Origin: JAAYJM01 sp964498585
GTDB taxonomy: Bacteria > Bacteroidota > Ignavibacteria > Kapaibacteriales > UBA2268
NCBI GenBank assembly: GCA_964498585.1
Contig: CAZCHH010000028.1
Location: 1 to 45,979 of the forward strand
DNA length: 45,979 nt
Direction: 5' to 3'
Below are positions 17,553 through 26,723 of the stretch, in pieces. The first letter of the stretch is position 1, and each line of letters begins with the position of its first letter. The notes under the pieces are model-generated. The model ran no database searches and was not told the origin of the DNA. It saw only the letters and a program-made list of their open reading frames with translations. The translations under genes were made by a program, and so were the position numbers.

Positions 17553-17572
17553 AAAACCTCTCAATTTTTTTA

Positions 17573-17603
17573 CAAAATTAAGAAATATTATTAATATTTA
17601 CAA
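17573..17603 (-). promoter_or_regulatory. FCB-type promoter for the rpsU operon (TTG-N20-TAATTTTG)
   Basis: On the minus strand the -33 TTG is at 17603-17601 and the -7 TAATTTTG at 17580-17573, with a 20-base spacer. This matches the Bacteroidota primary sigma consensus. The implied transcript start would leave a leader of roughly 15 bases before ATG 17552. Confidence 0.65.
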
Positions 17604-17627
17604 GTAATTATTTCAATAATAATTACA

Positions 17628-18704
17628 TTAGTTATTCTTAGATAAAATTTCTTTCAATTTTGATATTGCCGGTATTCGTGTTGGGTCGGCTTTTTCTTTT
17701 ATAGCTAAATAAAATGAAGCCCAATCTCCAAAAATAATTAAACTGAACATCCTTGTAAGAAAAGTATTCCCTATTCCTTCTATGTCTAATACATTTTCTG
17801 GTAAATATTTATTTAATATTCTTTTTGTTGCTTTTGTTCTTAATTTTGTTCTTTCGTCATCTTCTTCATCTGATATGAAAAAAATGAACAAAATTTCTTT
17901 TATTATTTTAGGATATTTCCATGAATTTAGTTCGTTATGATTCATCTCAGGCAGTGCATTTGCAAACGCAATATGCTTGGAATTTTCGTGAATTTGGTTT
18001 TGTATTCTTATTGCTATCGGTTTTAATCTGTCGCTTGAAGCATAAAAGACCGGAATCGAAAAATATGCTATTTCTGTAAATATAGCTGGCAATAAATCGT
18101 CTTTGTATGTTTTATATTCATCAACTAAAATATTTGAAATTTTTTGTGTATCATCTATTGATTTGTCAATTATTTCTAAAGTATTCTTTGAAAATACATT
18201 TGCATTAATCAAGATGTAAAGGACACTAAAGAAAGAATATGCTATAGCACATCTCGGCTGCATTCCTCCGGGAATTTTTATTACAGGAAATTTGTCTTTT
18301 TTCGCTAATTCTTCTAATTTGCCACCTGTAGTAATGCAGATTATATTCTTTGTTTTCTCCTTTGCTTCTTGATATGCAGCAAGCGTTTCCTCTGTATTGC
18401 CAGAGTAGGAACTTACAATTATGTTTGTATCTTCTGTTATTGGAAAATCAATCGTATAATTGCGGTTAATAAACATATAAACATCTTTGCAATCAGGAAG
18501 AGTAGAAACAAAAGATTTGACTAAATCGCCTCCTATTGCAGAGCCACCCATACCCAAAACAACAAAATTTTTGCTAGTTAATGGATTATTAAATGTGGGA
18601 GATTTTTCCCCTATTTTAATAGCATCCTTAATTTGTTTAGGAAAATTTACCAGAATATCATACATATTCTGTGAATCGTATTGACTGATTTGTTCTTTTG
18701 TCAT
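17628..18704 (-). CDS. Bifunctional phosphoglucose/phosphomannose isomerase
   Basis: This SIS-domain sugar isomerase interconverts aldose and ketose 6-phosphates (glucose-6-P or mannose-6-P with fructose-6-P). SIS domain 1 has GMGGSAIGGD (51-60) and SSYSGNTEE (98-106). The central PGGMQPRCAIAYS and the NHNEL motif (about residue 250) are typical of this two-activity family rather than of classical Pgi. The length (358) fits. The minus-strand sequence TAATTTTG at 18745-18738 is a -7-like box; the matching -33 position reads TTA. Translation starts at ATG 18704 after an A-rich leader. Confidence 0.88.
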   Translation of the reverse strand: MTKEQISQYDSQNMYDILVNFPKQIKDAIKIGEKSPTFNNPLTSKNFVVLGMGGSAIGGDLVKSFVSTLPDCKDVYMFINRNYTIDFPITEDTNIIVSSYSGNTEETLAAYQEAKEKTKNIICITTGGKLEELAKKDKFPVIKIPGGMQPRCAIAYSFFSVLYILINANVFSKNTLEIIDKSIDDTQKISNILVDEYKTYKDDLLPAIFTEIAYFSIPVFYASSDRLKPIAIRIQNQIHENSKHIAFANALPEMNHNELNSWKYPKIIKEILFIFFISDEEDDERTKLRTKATKRILNKYLPENVLDIEGIGNTFLTRMFSLIIFGDWASFYLAIKEKADPTRIPAISKLKEILSKNN

Positions 18705-18956
18705 TTTTTTTATTTTTTTTTAATACAAAATCTTTGGCAAAATTATGCAATTAAATTAACATAATTAAATCTCTTTTTCTTCTTAATTGATTTTACAAGT
18801 TTTATAATGTATGTATATTAAGCTATCCAATACCTAGTTATATTAATTTTGAAAATTTTTATCAAGTCATCTCTTTTACAAATAATATCTTTTCTTTTTT
18901 AAGCCATACAAATCTAATTACAAAGTAAGTGTTTTATTTAAAAGAAGATGGCGTAA

Positions 18957-19115
18957 TTTAACACTGTTATTCTGAGGCGAAGATAAATGAAGACATTTAC
19001 TTTTAGGAAAATGAATTTTTTTAGTCATCGGATGACTACCTGCCATCCGATGACTTCCTTTTACAAGCCAAAGTTGTTCATTAGAAGCGTAGTGAGGAAT
19101 CGCACAAGTCATTAA
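18957..19115. repeat. Repeat cluster between the isomerase and satP genes
   Basis: It includes the hairpin GTCATCGGATG/CATCCGATGAC (19024-19054) and fragments of the GAAGCGTAGTGAGGAATCGC family (19084-19110). The rest of 18705-19127 is AT-rich and shows no gene. Confidence 0.55.
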
Positions 19116-19127
19116 AAAGTAAAAAGA

Positions 19128-19709
19128 TTATTTATTTACAACTCCGAGGGGTAAAACAATTTTTCCGAGTGATTCATTAAGAACCTGAGCCATGGATGCA
19201 TAAACAGCAGAGCAACCGCAAATAATACCTTCTATCCCTGCAATAACGCCTATTTCTTCAATTCCACTGAAATCTTTGATAGCGAGCAGGAAAAATAAAA
19301 TAGTTAGCGTTGCAAATACCAGTTGTAAAGAGCGATTAGCTCTTAAAGTACCGAAAAACATTCCAAAAGTAAAAATTCCCCACATCAACAGATAAAATCC
19401 CATTGAAATTGAGGAAGAAGCTTGCAAGTCAAATTTGGGAAGTATCCAAAGTCCAACTAATGATAACCAGAATAATCCATAAGAAGTGAAAGCCAGTGTG
19501 CCAAAAGTATTTCCTTTTTTCCATTCCATTATTCCGGCAATGACTTGTGCAAGTCCGCCATAAAAAATTCCCATAGACATAATCATTGTGTCTAACGGGA
19601 AAATACCTGCATTGTGAATATTAAGCAAAACAGTTGTCATACCAAATCCCATAAGCCCTAGAGGTGCAGGATTTGCTGTTGCTTCTTTGATAATCATTTC
19701 ATTTGCCAT
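19128..19709 (-). CDS. satP: Acetate/succinate transporter, GPR1/FUN34/YaaH family
   Basis: This six-helix inner-membrane protein (193 residues) takes up acetate and similar small acids. The family signature NPAPLGLMGFGMTT starts at residue 13. Six hydrophobic segments follow, with NTFGTLAFTSYGLFWLS and the late GIEGIICGCSAVYASMAQ helix typical of the family. The gene is monocistronic, flanked by repeat-rich gaps. A -7-like TATTTTTG lies at 19754-19747 on the minus strand. It would feed acetate to acetyl-CoA metabolism, but no acs or ack gene is in the window. Confidence 0.9.
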   Translation of the reverse strand: MANEMIIKEATANPAPLGLMGFGMTTVLLNIHNAGIFPLDTMIMSMGIFYGGLAQVIAGIMEWKKGNTFGTLAFTSYGLFWLSLVGLWILPKFDLQASSSISMGFYLLMWGIFTFGMFFGTLRANRSLQLVFATLTILFFLLAIKDFSGIEEIGVIAGIEGIICGCSAVYASMAQVLNESLGKIVLPLGVVNK

Positions 19710-19904
19710 AACAACTTATACCTTAATTAATAAAAATTGAATCTATCAAAAATAGTGAAAAATATCAAATAAATTAAAAATTTTTTTCTTTTACAAAATT
19801 CTGCAATCTGTTCAAAAACTGATAAAATATGCTTCATAATTAAAGCTGTTATTCTTAGCACCCAATTTTTTATGAATTAATTGAATACAAATAATATAAT
19901 TATT

Positions 19905-20250
19905 GACCTGTCATTTCGGACGCAGCGAAGAATCTATCTTGTTGATTTTATAAGATACTGGATTCTTTGCTGCGCTCAGAATGAACCACTTTGGCTTATT
20001 TATTGTCTAACTGTATATTTTACAAATAATTCAAGTGATATATCAACCATCGGGTTAACCCGATGGTTGATTGTTCTTAACAAGGGATTGCAACCCCTTG
20101 TTAAGATTTAGAAAGCATAACATAGTTCATTTTCTCAAAAGTAAACGTCTTAGTTGATATTCGCCTCAGAATGACAAATTTAGTTATGTCATCTCCATTG
20201 TAATAAAGCATTTGCTTTATTAGGGGATTCAGAATAACAAGACAATTTGA
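19905..20250. repeat. Cluster of palindromes upstream of satP
   Basis: This cluster holds a GTCATTTCGGACGCAGCGAAG...TTGCTGCGCTCAGAATGA inverted pair (about 19909-19984). It also has a perfect 26-base palindrome at 20044-20069 (arms CAACCATCGGGTT) and a CTTAACAAGGG/CCCTTGTTAAG hairpin at 20076-20105. Partial AATGACAAATTTAGTTATGTC-type repeats fill the remainder. The 19710-20306 gap has no gene that I can support. Confidence 0.7.
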
Positions 20251-20306
20251 ATTTTTTGAAGTCTCCATAAAATTTAGTTTAGTTTGAAATTTGATAATTT
20301 ATATTT

Positions 20307-21272
20307 TTACAAATACTTTTTTATAAATTCTTTAAATTGAGAAATTGCAATTTCCGTTGGTATATTTTCAATGGAGTCTTCTTTGGAGTTTGCCTTTATG
20401 ATACACTTTTCTGAGCATAAAGGATAAAATTTAGTATAGAAATTTTCTAAGCCATTGTATAGTGCAAAAAGTGGCTTATCGAAAGCAGCAGCAATATGGA
20501 CAATCGCTGTGTCTGGCGAAATTACAAGTGTAGCTCTGTTTATAACTGAAACTACATCTTGAATGGAACGCGAAGGAAACAAATTGACATAAGGGCATTT
20601 CTCTTTGATTGCAGTAGATGCTTCTTTTTCGGTGGGAGAATTTACGAGGATAATTTTAAATTTACCAAAATTTGTATTTTCAAGAAAATCAATCCATTTG
20701 TGGCTTTTCCACATCTTGCTTTTACGCGATGCGGAAATATTTAAAACGATATAATCATCAATAATATTCTTTTTTAAAAATTCATTAAAGTAGATTTCAG
20801 ATTCATTGAACAAAAACAACTCTGGTTTTGGTAATTCAACTTCTTTTGTATAATCTAAAAAATAGAGTGGTTGTAAAATTCTTTCAATGTAATGTTTCCC
20901 TTCATTTTCTTCCTGAGAAGGAATCGTTTGATTAATAGTCTTTTTTCCATTAGAATTGAAGCCGATTTTGTTTTTTGCTTTAATAAGTTTTGCAAACAAA
21001 TGGCTTTCTCTTGAATAGTGGTCTTTTGGGTCAATCAAAAAATCATATCTGTTTTTTCTAAGTTGATTAATAAGGGAAATGAATTTTAAAGGAGTTTTTT
21101 CGTAAATAAAAATATTATTCAGATTAGGATTGTTTATTACAATTTTATTATTATGACGTCCAGCGAGCAAGTCAATATTAGCGTTTGGAAATAAATGTTT
21201 TATTCTGTTAAAAAGCGGGGTTAATAGAATCATATCGCCGATTCTACCAAATTGAACTATAATGAAATTCAT
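20307..21272 (-). CDS. Glycosyltransferase family 9 (ADP-heptose:LPS heptosyltransferase-like)
   Basis: This GT-B fold enzyme of 321 residues is likely to act in lipopolysaccharide core or surface glycan assembly on the cytoplasmic side. The N-terminus FIIVQFGRIGDMILLTPLF is the GT9 opening motif. The C-terminal nucleotide-sugar site includes VLNISASRKSKMWKSHKW and VISPDTAIVHIAAAFDKPLFALYN, close to the heptosyltransferase DTGxxHLAAA signature. It is 99 bases downstream of the GT2 gene on the same strand and probably shares its operon. The exact donor sugar cannot be told. Confidence 0.85.
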   Translation of the reverse strand: MNFIIVQFGRIGDMILLTPLFNRIKHLFPNANIDLLAGRHNNKIVINNPNLNNIFIYEKTPLKFISLINQLRKNRYDFLIDPKDHYSRESHLFAKLIKAKNKIGFNSNGKKTINQTIPSQEENEGKHYIERILQPLYFLDYTKEVELPKPELFLFNESEIYFNEFLKKNIIDDYIVLNISASRKSKMWKSHKWIDFLENTNFGKFKIILVNSPTEKEASTAIKEKCPYVNLFPSRSIQDVVSVINRATLVISPDTAIVHIAAAFDKPLFALYNGLENFYTKFYPLCSEKCIIKANSKEDSIENIPTEIAISQFKEFIKKYL

Positions 21273-21371
21273 AATTTACTTCCCGGACATACTCATAAAT
21301 ACTCTTGAAATTAATTTCAATTATGAAAATAAATATTCTAATTAAAATAATCTTTGAACTATAAAATATAA

Positions 21372-22223
21372 TTATTGTTTATAAAAATATCCATCTTTAA
21401 AAGCAATGAGCGTTTGTTTAAATAAACTTAAACTTCTACTTTTTAAGGAATAAAGAATTAAATAAATTACAGGTCGTATTAATCTAACAGGTAAATTTCC
21501 GTGCAAAACGTTGATGGCAATCAGGTTCCGGATTGCGTAGTAATACTTCCAGCCATAATTCTGAAGTTTATCAACAGGATTGAGTTTCCTGTTTAAACGT
21601 GCTTTTTTTATTAAAAATGTTTCTGCTCCAGATTTCTTTGCACGCAGCATATATTCAGTGTCATCGCCGTAAATAAAGAACTTTTTATCTGGTAAACCAA
21701 TTTTTTCAATTATCTGACGTGGAATAATCGGTCCCTCGAAAGTTAGTCCTGTAATAGGTATTTCGTCTTTATTTAAGTCTTTTTCTGATATTATTCCATT
21801 CCAAAAACTTTTAAAAGGATTAGTCAAATTGTAAGATACGGCTTCATTAAAAAAAATTGCTCCATCTGGTTGAAAGCGTAGTGGAGCGTGGATTCTGTTT
21901 TCGTTAATATTAACTAAAAGATTTTCCAAACAAGTTTCTACTGGCTCAACGTCATCATCCATTGTCCAAATGTAATTGTAACCTTGCTCAAAAGCATATT
22001 TAAAACCAGTATATTGTCCACCGGAGCTACCAACATTTTCCTGATGAATTACTATTAAATCACTTTGATTATCAAGCCATTGCTTCGTTCCATCTCTTGA
22101 ATTGTTGTTGATTACAATGATTGCATCTAATTTTCGTGTTTGATGCCTTAAAGCATTTATTAAATCTTTTAAAAACTCAATTCTATTGAAAGTGATTACT
22201 ATTGCTGCTATTTTTTTATTCAT
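21372..22223 (-). CDS. Glycosyltransferase family 2
   Basis: This GT-A enzyme of 283 residues transfers a sugar from a nucleotide donor, probably in surface polysaccharide synthesis. The start AAIVITFNRIEFLKDLINAL, the NNNSRDGT loop, and the metal-binding DDD at 89-91 (WTMDDDVEP) are classical. FFIYGDDTEYMLRAKKSG provides the ED-type acceptor motif. The pattern resembles the rhamnosyl/galactofuranosyl-transferase subgroup. Its ATG overlaps the Nudix stop by four bases (22220-22223), so the two are translationally coupled. The GT9 gene follows. Confidence 0.88.
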   Translation of the reverse strand: MNKKIAAIVITFNRIEFLKDLINALRHQTRKLDAIIVINNNSRDGTKQWLDNQSDLIVIHQENVGSSGGQYTGFKYAFEQGYNYIWTMDDDVEPVETCLENLLVNINENRIHAPLRFQPDGAIFFNEAVSYNLTNPFKSFWNGIISEKDLNKDEIPITGLTFEGPIIPRQIIEKIGLPDKKFFIYGDDTEYMLRAKKSGAETFLIKKARLNRKLNPVDKLQNYGWKYYYAIRNLIAINVLHGNLPVRLIRPVIYLILYSLKSRSLSLFKQTLIAFKDGYFYKQ

Positions 22224-22687
22224 TTATATTTAAAAATATTTATATTCTTTTTATTTAATACAAAATTATTAAAAATTTTCGTTCCTTCGATATGAGAAGG
22301 AAATTGCAATAGCTTTATTATTTCATCAAAAGATAACCATTTGTAATCCTGATGTTCTTTTGAGAGTTTAATAACTTCAGAATATCCGACTTCAAAGCCG
22401 AAAACAGGTACCGAATGAATTTCATTTTTATAAGGATTGAAAAAAGTAGCAACGAAAGGAATAGTCCAGATATTTTTAATTTGAAGTGAGGTTTCTTCTT
22501 TAACTTCGCGAATAGCAGCATCTATTGCAGTTTCGTTTGGTTCAATATTCCCGGTTACAACCTGCCAGAGAGAAGGGTATAGCTTAGCATCGGAAGCACG
22601 CTTCAAAGCAAGATATACCGCCTCATCTTGGTTTTTAGGAAATGCAGTAATATGTGCCTGAATAGTATAGGAAACAAATGTGGACAT
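22220..22687 (-). CDS. Nudix hydrolase (dATP pyrophosphohydrolase-like)
   Basis: This is a 155-residue Nudix-fold pyrophosphohydrolase. The Nudix box runs from G46 to about residue 68 (GNIEPNETAIDAAIREVKEE); its usual late glycine is replaced by serine (EETSL). The Trp-rich LYPSLWQVVTGN lead-in and HQDYKWLSFDEIIKLL tail resemble the NudB/MutT-like group. The substrate cannot be assigned. It opens a Nudix-GT2-GT9 operon, in which it might clean up nucleotide sugars or damaged nucleotides; that is inference. Confidence 0.85.
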   Translation of the reverse strand: MSTFVSYTIQAHITAFPKNQDEAVYLALKRASDAKLYPSLWQVVTGNIEPNETAIDAAIREVKEETSLQIKNIWTIPFVATFFNPYKNEIHSVPVFGFEVGYSEVIKLSKEHQDYKWLSFDEIIKLLQFPSHIEGTKIFNNFVLNKKNINIFKYK

Positions 22688-22765
22688 AAACTATATTGGA
22701 TTAAATATTCCGATTTTTCATTTTCAGAAATCCTGATTCCTCGTAGTCTGCTATTTCGAAGTCTT

Positions 22766-22850
22766 GTCATTCCGAAACGAAGCGAGGAATCTCACAAGTC
22801 ATTGCTAACACAGAGTTTGAGATTCTTCGCTGCGCTTCAGAATGACATTT
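22766..22850. repeat. Palindromic GAAGCGAGGAATCTC / GAGATTCTTCGCTGCGCTTC repeat
   Basis: A stem-loop of about 85 bases with flanking GTCATTCCGAA and TTCAGAATGAC arms lies between the Nudix and DinB genes. The same unit recurs at 32679-32765 and, embedded in larger elements, at 7612-7686, 11448-11498, 13001-13050 and 44015-44180. Confidence 0.75.
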
Positions 22851-22883
22851 TAATTTGTTTTGTGATAAGCAATATAATGTAAA

Positions 22884-23381
22884 CTACTTTTGAGCTGGGG
22901 CTCCGTAGTTTACCCATTCTTCTTTCGAAGGTCCATAAATTCCAGGCACTTTAAGTCCAGCTTGACGCATAAGGACAGTCATTTGCCCGCGATGATGGAT
23001 TTGGTGGGTTATCAATGCAGTCAATAGAAAATCTGCTGACCATCTCTCGCCATAAATATCAAATTCCTGTTTTAATGTTTCATTATTTAATGTAGTTAGG
23101 AAATTGTTTAGCATTTCATTTGCTTTTGAATATGCTTCTTTAATTTCCTGAACATTTTGAGGTTCATAATTTGGGTCGAGTGGGCTTTCGTCTTTCATTC
23201 CAATCTGAGTTGGCATTTCCTGCAATGAACTTGCTAAGTGCCAGCCGAGGAAACCGAGAGAACGCGTGCCCGGAGTTACCTTTTGGGCTATACCTTCGTC
23301 AGTTAAATAATCAAATACTTTCATTGTTGCCTGGGCTTCATTATCCCATGCTTGCTTAAATTCATTAATTGTGTTAAACAT
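22884..23381 (-). CDS. DinB-family protein
   Basis: This 165-residue four-helix-bundle protein belongs to the DinB/YfiT superfamily. Three metal-ligand histidines are recognisable: H48 in LGWHLASS, H126 in THQIHH and H130 in HHRGQM. Members include damage-inducible proteins and thiol-dependent transferases, and the activity of this one cannot be told from sequence. AGGAG lies before ATG 23381 (minus strand AAAGGAGTTTTTATG). It is monocistronic. Confidence 0.88.
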   Translation of the reverse strand: MFNTINEFKQAWDNEAQATMKVFDYLTDEGIAQKVTPGTRSLGFLGWHLASSLQEMPTQIGMKDESPLDPNYEPQNVQEIKEAYSKANEMLNNFLTTLNNETLKQEFDIYGERWSADFLLTALITHQIHHRGQMTVLMRQAGLKVPGIYGPSKEEWVNYGAPAQK

Positions 23382-23612
23382 AAAAACTCCTTTAATTAAT
23401 TGATAATCGACAATTAATAATTGACAATTATATCTTAAAAATATTGCTATACATTTATATTTTTCATTATAAGAAGGAGTTCAAAAAACTATTATTCAGA
23501 GTGTAGCGAAGAATCTAATAAACCATTGGGTGCGCCTGATATTTGATATAACAATTTGTGATACATCTCTCAGCATCATACAACATAGTAAATTACTAAA
23601 CAAAGCTACACA

Positions 23613-23657
23613 AGAACACACCCCTTTATCCCATCTCAAGAGGGGAATTCGTATGAG
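23613..23657. mobile_element. Remnant of one end of the CTCACCTTACG-type MITE
   Basis: AGAACACACCCC then TCTCAAGAGGGGAAT and a decayed GTATGAG align with the right end of the MITE at 16307-16835. No partner end is visible nearby, so this is a solo remnant. The rest of 23382-23737 holds short AATTGACAATTA-type repeats and no gene. Confidence 0.6.
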
Positions 23658-23737
23658 TTAAACAATTAATGGCTAATGATTAGTAATTAGTTTTTTATAA
23701 CATAATAGCCCACTAATCACTAATAATTAATAATTAT

Positions 23738-24406
23738 TTACTGCATTACTTTATTAATAATCTTTAAAAACTCTGCTTTTGATTTTGAGCCGACAACCAT
23801 ATCTTTAATATTTCCGTTTTTATCAATGAAATATGAAGCTGGAATATTGTTAATGCCTCCATAAGCAATAGCTAAATCTTTTTTTGCATCAACAATATTA
23901 ATATAACTGAAGTTATTTTTTTGAGCATATGTTTTTACCTGTTCAAAAGCTGTAGCTGGGTTATGTTCTAAAGCGATTCCAACAACAACGAAATCTTTAT
24001 CCTTAAGGTCTTTACTAATTTGAATTATGTCTGGAATTTCTCTTCTGCAAGGTGGACACCAAGTTCCCCAGAAGTTTAAAAATACAACTTTACCTTTTGT
24101 ATATTGAGCAAAGGAAATGTCTTTCTTTCCATCGTTCCATGTGAAATCTATTGCTTTGCCTTTTGTTGCTTTAGAAACAGATTTGAGAGTAAAGACCTGA
24201 ACAGGAGCTTTTTCATCTTTAGCTGCTTCGCCTAAATTTTCTGTTGCTGATGCTAAAACCATTTGATTGCTGTTTGTTTCTTCTTCTACCAAAACAGGAC
24301 GTTTGAAATCGCTGCTGTCTTCATCGCTATTGCTTGAGCAAGCACCAATTGATAAGAGCCCAAATACTGCTAATGCTCCTAAGAAGATATTAAATTTTTT
24401 ATACAT
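23738..24406 (-). CDS. TlpA/ResA-like thioredoxin lipoprotein (CcmG role)
   Basis: This membrane-anchored periplasmic thiol-disulfide reductase is likely to keep apocytochrome c cysteines reduced for haem attachment. The lipobox SIGAC puts the lipidated Cys at residue 23. A low-complexity linker follows, then a thioredoxin domain with the active site WCPPC (C117, C120) in NFWGTWCPPCRREIPDI. The cis-Pro loop is GINNIPASYFIDKNG. It lies 63 bases downstream of ccmF on the same strand, with GGAG before ATG 24406. This placement supports the CcmG/ResA role. Confidence 0.88.
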   Translation of the reverse strand: MYKKFNIFLGALAVFGLLSIGACSSNSDEDSSDFKRPVLVEEETNSNQMVLASATENLGEAAKDEKAPVQVFTLKSVSKATKGKAIDFTWNDGKKDISFAQYTKGKVVFLNFWGTWCPPCRREIPDIIQISKDLKDKDFVVVGIALEHNPATAFEQVKTYAQKNNFSYINIVDAKKDLAIAYGGINNIPASYFIDKNGNIKDMVVGSKSKAEFLKIINKVMQ

Positions 24407-24469
24407 TTTTTCTCCGTATTTTTTATTATAAAATTTATTTTAAAACGATTTGCATAGTAATATATTTTT

Positions 24470-26710
24470 TTAAATATTTCTTCTTTCTTTTATATTACTA
24501 TACATTGCTAAGAAAAATCCGACTACAACTGCGATTGTTCCGAGCCAAACAAAATTAATAAATGGCTTCCGAGCTATTTCCAAAGTAAATATTTCGCGTG
24601 CAAATTTATAAGTAGCTCTGAAAGTGTTGTTATCGAAATTACATTCTACCAATCCAATACGGACATTTGTTCCAGATATTGAATACCAAACAGGATTATA
24701 TAAGTTTTTTTCTACGTTTAAAACAGTATAAAGAGTATCTCGAATAATCTGAGATGCTTTTTTAAATTCAACAACAGTAGCAAAGACTTTTCTGAAACCA
24801 TCTTGCATTACATCTAATTTAGAAGTATCAAGAGAAATCAATCTCATTTTAAGCATAGAATCGGCGGTGCAAATCGCAGTTTCATTTTCAAACAAATCAA
24901 CTCTTTGAAAAGAAGTATCGTTTTCAACAGATTTTGGTGAAACGTAAATATCTTCAAAAAACGAAGTTTTTATGCTCGGCTCGAAAAATGGATATTGCCA
25001 TTCGTTAAAGCTGCTCCAATTTACAATAGGATGCAGTTCTGTTTTCTTTCCATCTTTTTCAATTTCAACATTATATGTAAATTTTTCCCTGTCTTTTTTA
25101 TTTTTTTCAATTTGAGTTTTTCCTTTGAAAGTGATTTTATATCCCAACTTTTCACCGCTTGCTCCGATTGGTAAAATTAAATGCTCGGATTGAGAATAGC
25201 CACCAGAGCCAATCACGCCGAGAAAAAGTAGAGCAATACCGATATGAGATAAATAAGCACCTATTTTGCTTGATTGTTTTTCTAATTTTTTAAACAGAAT
25301 AAATAAATTTAAAACTATAGAAAAAATCGCGGAAAAAGCTAAAACAATGTATGCCCATTGGTCAAGTGCCGTAAAAGCAAGAATAGCTGTAATAATGATT
25401 GTAATTGCAGAAAGAATTGCTAATTGCTTTAATAGTTTACTCTTTAAATTTCCATTCCAAGCGAAAAAAAGTGAAAGTCCGTTTAAAATCATCATAAGAA
25501 TAATGAACGGGAAATTCATCTTGTCATAAAATGAAACATCCATTGATTGCAACGTTCCTAAAATGCTTGTAATGATTGGGAAGCTTGTTCCGTAAGCAAT
25601 TATGAAAGTGGAAACAAGAATAACAATCGTTCCAAAAACGATTAGGAATGAGCGGCTTGTTAATTTGTAGGAACTTTCTGCTTTTGGAATATTTTTAAAT
25701 CTAATGAAGAATAAAGCGATTCCCAAAAGAAAGAAAAGCAGTAGAAATGCAAGAAGAATAGCATAAATGATTTTACCGGGGTCAATAAATGAATGAACAG
25801 AAATATTGCTTAAAACTCCGCTGCGCGTAAGGAAAGTAGAGTAAATCACAAAAACAAATGTGAGGATTGCTAAAATGTAATTCGTTTTTCGCATTCCGCC
25901 GGATTTCTTTTGGACAAGTTGAGTATGAGCAAGAGCTACAACAAGCATCCAGGGAATAAGAGAAGAATTTTCAACTGGGTCCCAGCCCCAGAAACCGCCC
26001 CATCCAAGCGTTTCGTAAGCCCAGAAGCCACCGAGCATAAGCCCCAAACCGAGAACAGCACCAGAAATATTTGTCCATGGCAACGCAAGTTCGTTCCATT
26101 CTTCATATTCTTTTTTACATAAGGAAGCAAAGCAAATTGAGAAAGGAACAGAAAGGAGAGCGTATCCAATAAACAAAATAGGGGGGTGGATAATAATCCA
26201 AAAATTCTCTAATATTGGGTTTAGCCCTCTGCCATTTTCAGGTGTGAAACCTGCTTGCAAGTTGCTTTCAGTAAATGTTTCCCATACAAATTCAAAAGGG
26301 CTTTTAGTTATAAGGATAATAAGCATAAAAGCAAACATCAAGGAATATATTCCCATTGCTATTGGTTCTAATGACTTGCCTTTTATACTTTTTATAAAAA
26401 AAACGCCAACAATTGCGGTGCATAAGTTCCACAGCAGATAAGAACCTTCCTGTCCAGCCCAAAACGTTGACAGAAGCAGGGAAAAGGAAAGTTCTTTCGA
26501 TGAATAGCTGTAAATATATGTGTATTGGAAATTATGGTTTAATATATTTATAAGAAGTAGGGCAGAGCTGAGCAAAATGCCAAAAGAGGCAATGTAGTAA
26601 ACAAATCTTGCATTCTTGATTTTCTTTTCATCTTTGTTTGCAGAAAAGAAGAAATAAGAGGAAGCCAAAGCTAATGCAAACGAAATAAATATAAGAAATT
26701 TTCCAATCAT
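24470..26710 (-). CDS. ccmF: Cytochrome c maturation haem lyase subunit CcmF
   Basis: This polytopic inner-membrane protein of 746 residues ligates haem to apocytochrome c with CcmE as donor. Motifs include FWAGQEGSYLLW, the HPP histidine in IIHPPILF (about 173), the haem-handling WWD domain GWGGFWGWDPVENSSLIPW (about 235-253) and FLTRSGVLSNISVHSF with its histidine. More than a dozen hydrophobic segments surround a large periplasmic loop before the last helix. The start is only 13 bases after the stop of the endonuclease gene and lacks a Shine-Dalgarno sequence. Its natural upstream neighbour ccmE is separated from it by 4.4 kb of R-M genes. Confidence 0.93.
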   Translation of the reverse strand: MIGKFLIFISFALALASSYFFFSANKDEKKIKNARFVYYIASFGILLSSALLLINILNHNFQYTYIYSYSSKELSFSLLLSTFWAGQEGSYLLWNLCTAIVGVFFIKSIKGKSLEPIAMGIYSLMFAFMLIILITKSPFEFVWETFTESNLQAGFTPENGRGLNPILENFWIIIHPPILFIGYALLSVPFSICFASLCKKEYEEWNELALPWTNISGAVLGLGLMLGGFWAYETLGWGGFWGWDPVENSSLIPWMLVVALAHTQLVQKKSGGMRKTNYILAILTFVFVIYSTFLTRSGVLSNISVHSFIDPGKIIYAILLAFLLLFFLLGIALFFIRFKNIPKAESSYKLTSRSFLIVFGTIVILVSTFIIAYGTSFPIITSILGTLQSMDVSFYDKMNFPFIILMMILNGLSLFFAWNGNLKSKLLKQLAILSAITIIITAILAFTALDQWAYIVLAFSAIFSIVLNLFILFKKLEKQSSKIGAYLSHIGIALLFLGVIGSGGYSQSEHLILPIGASGEKLGYKITFKGKTQIEKNKKDREKFTYNVEIEKDGKKTELHPIVNWSSFNEWQYPFFEPSIKTSFFEDIYVSPKSVENDTSFQRVDLFENETAICTADSMLKMRLISLDTSKLDVMQDGFRKVFATVVEFKKASQIIRDTLYTVLNVEKNLYNPVWYSISGTNVRIGLVECNFDNNTFRATYKFAREIFTLEIARKPFINFVWLGTIAVVVGFFLAMYSNIKERRNI

Positions 26711-26723
26711 AGTGTTTTTGGGT

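Noticed and set aside
22318..22521. Open frame of 67 codons inside the Nudix gene
   Set aside because: It is a shadow in another frame of a gene with a complete Nudix box.
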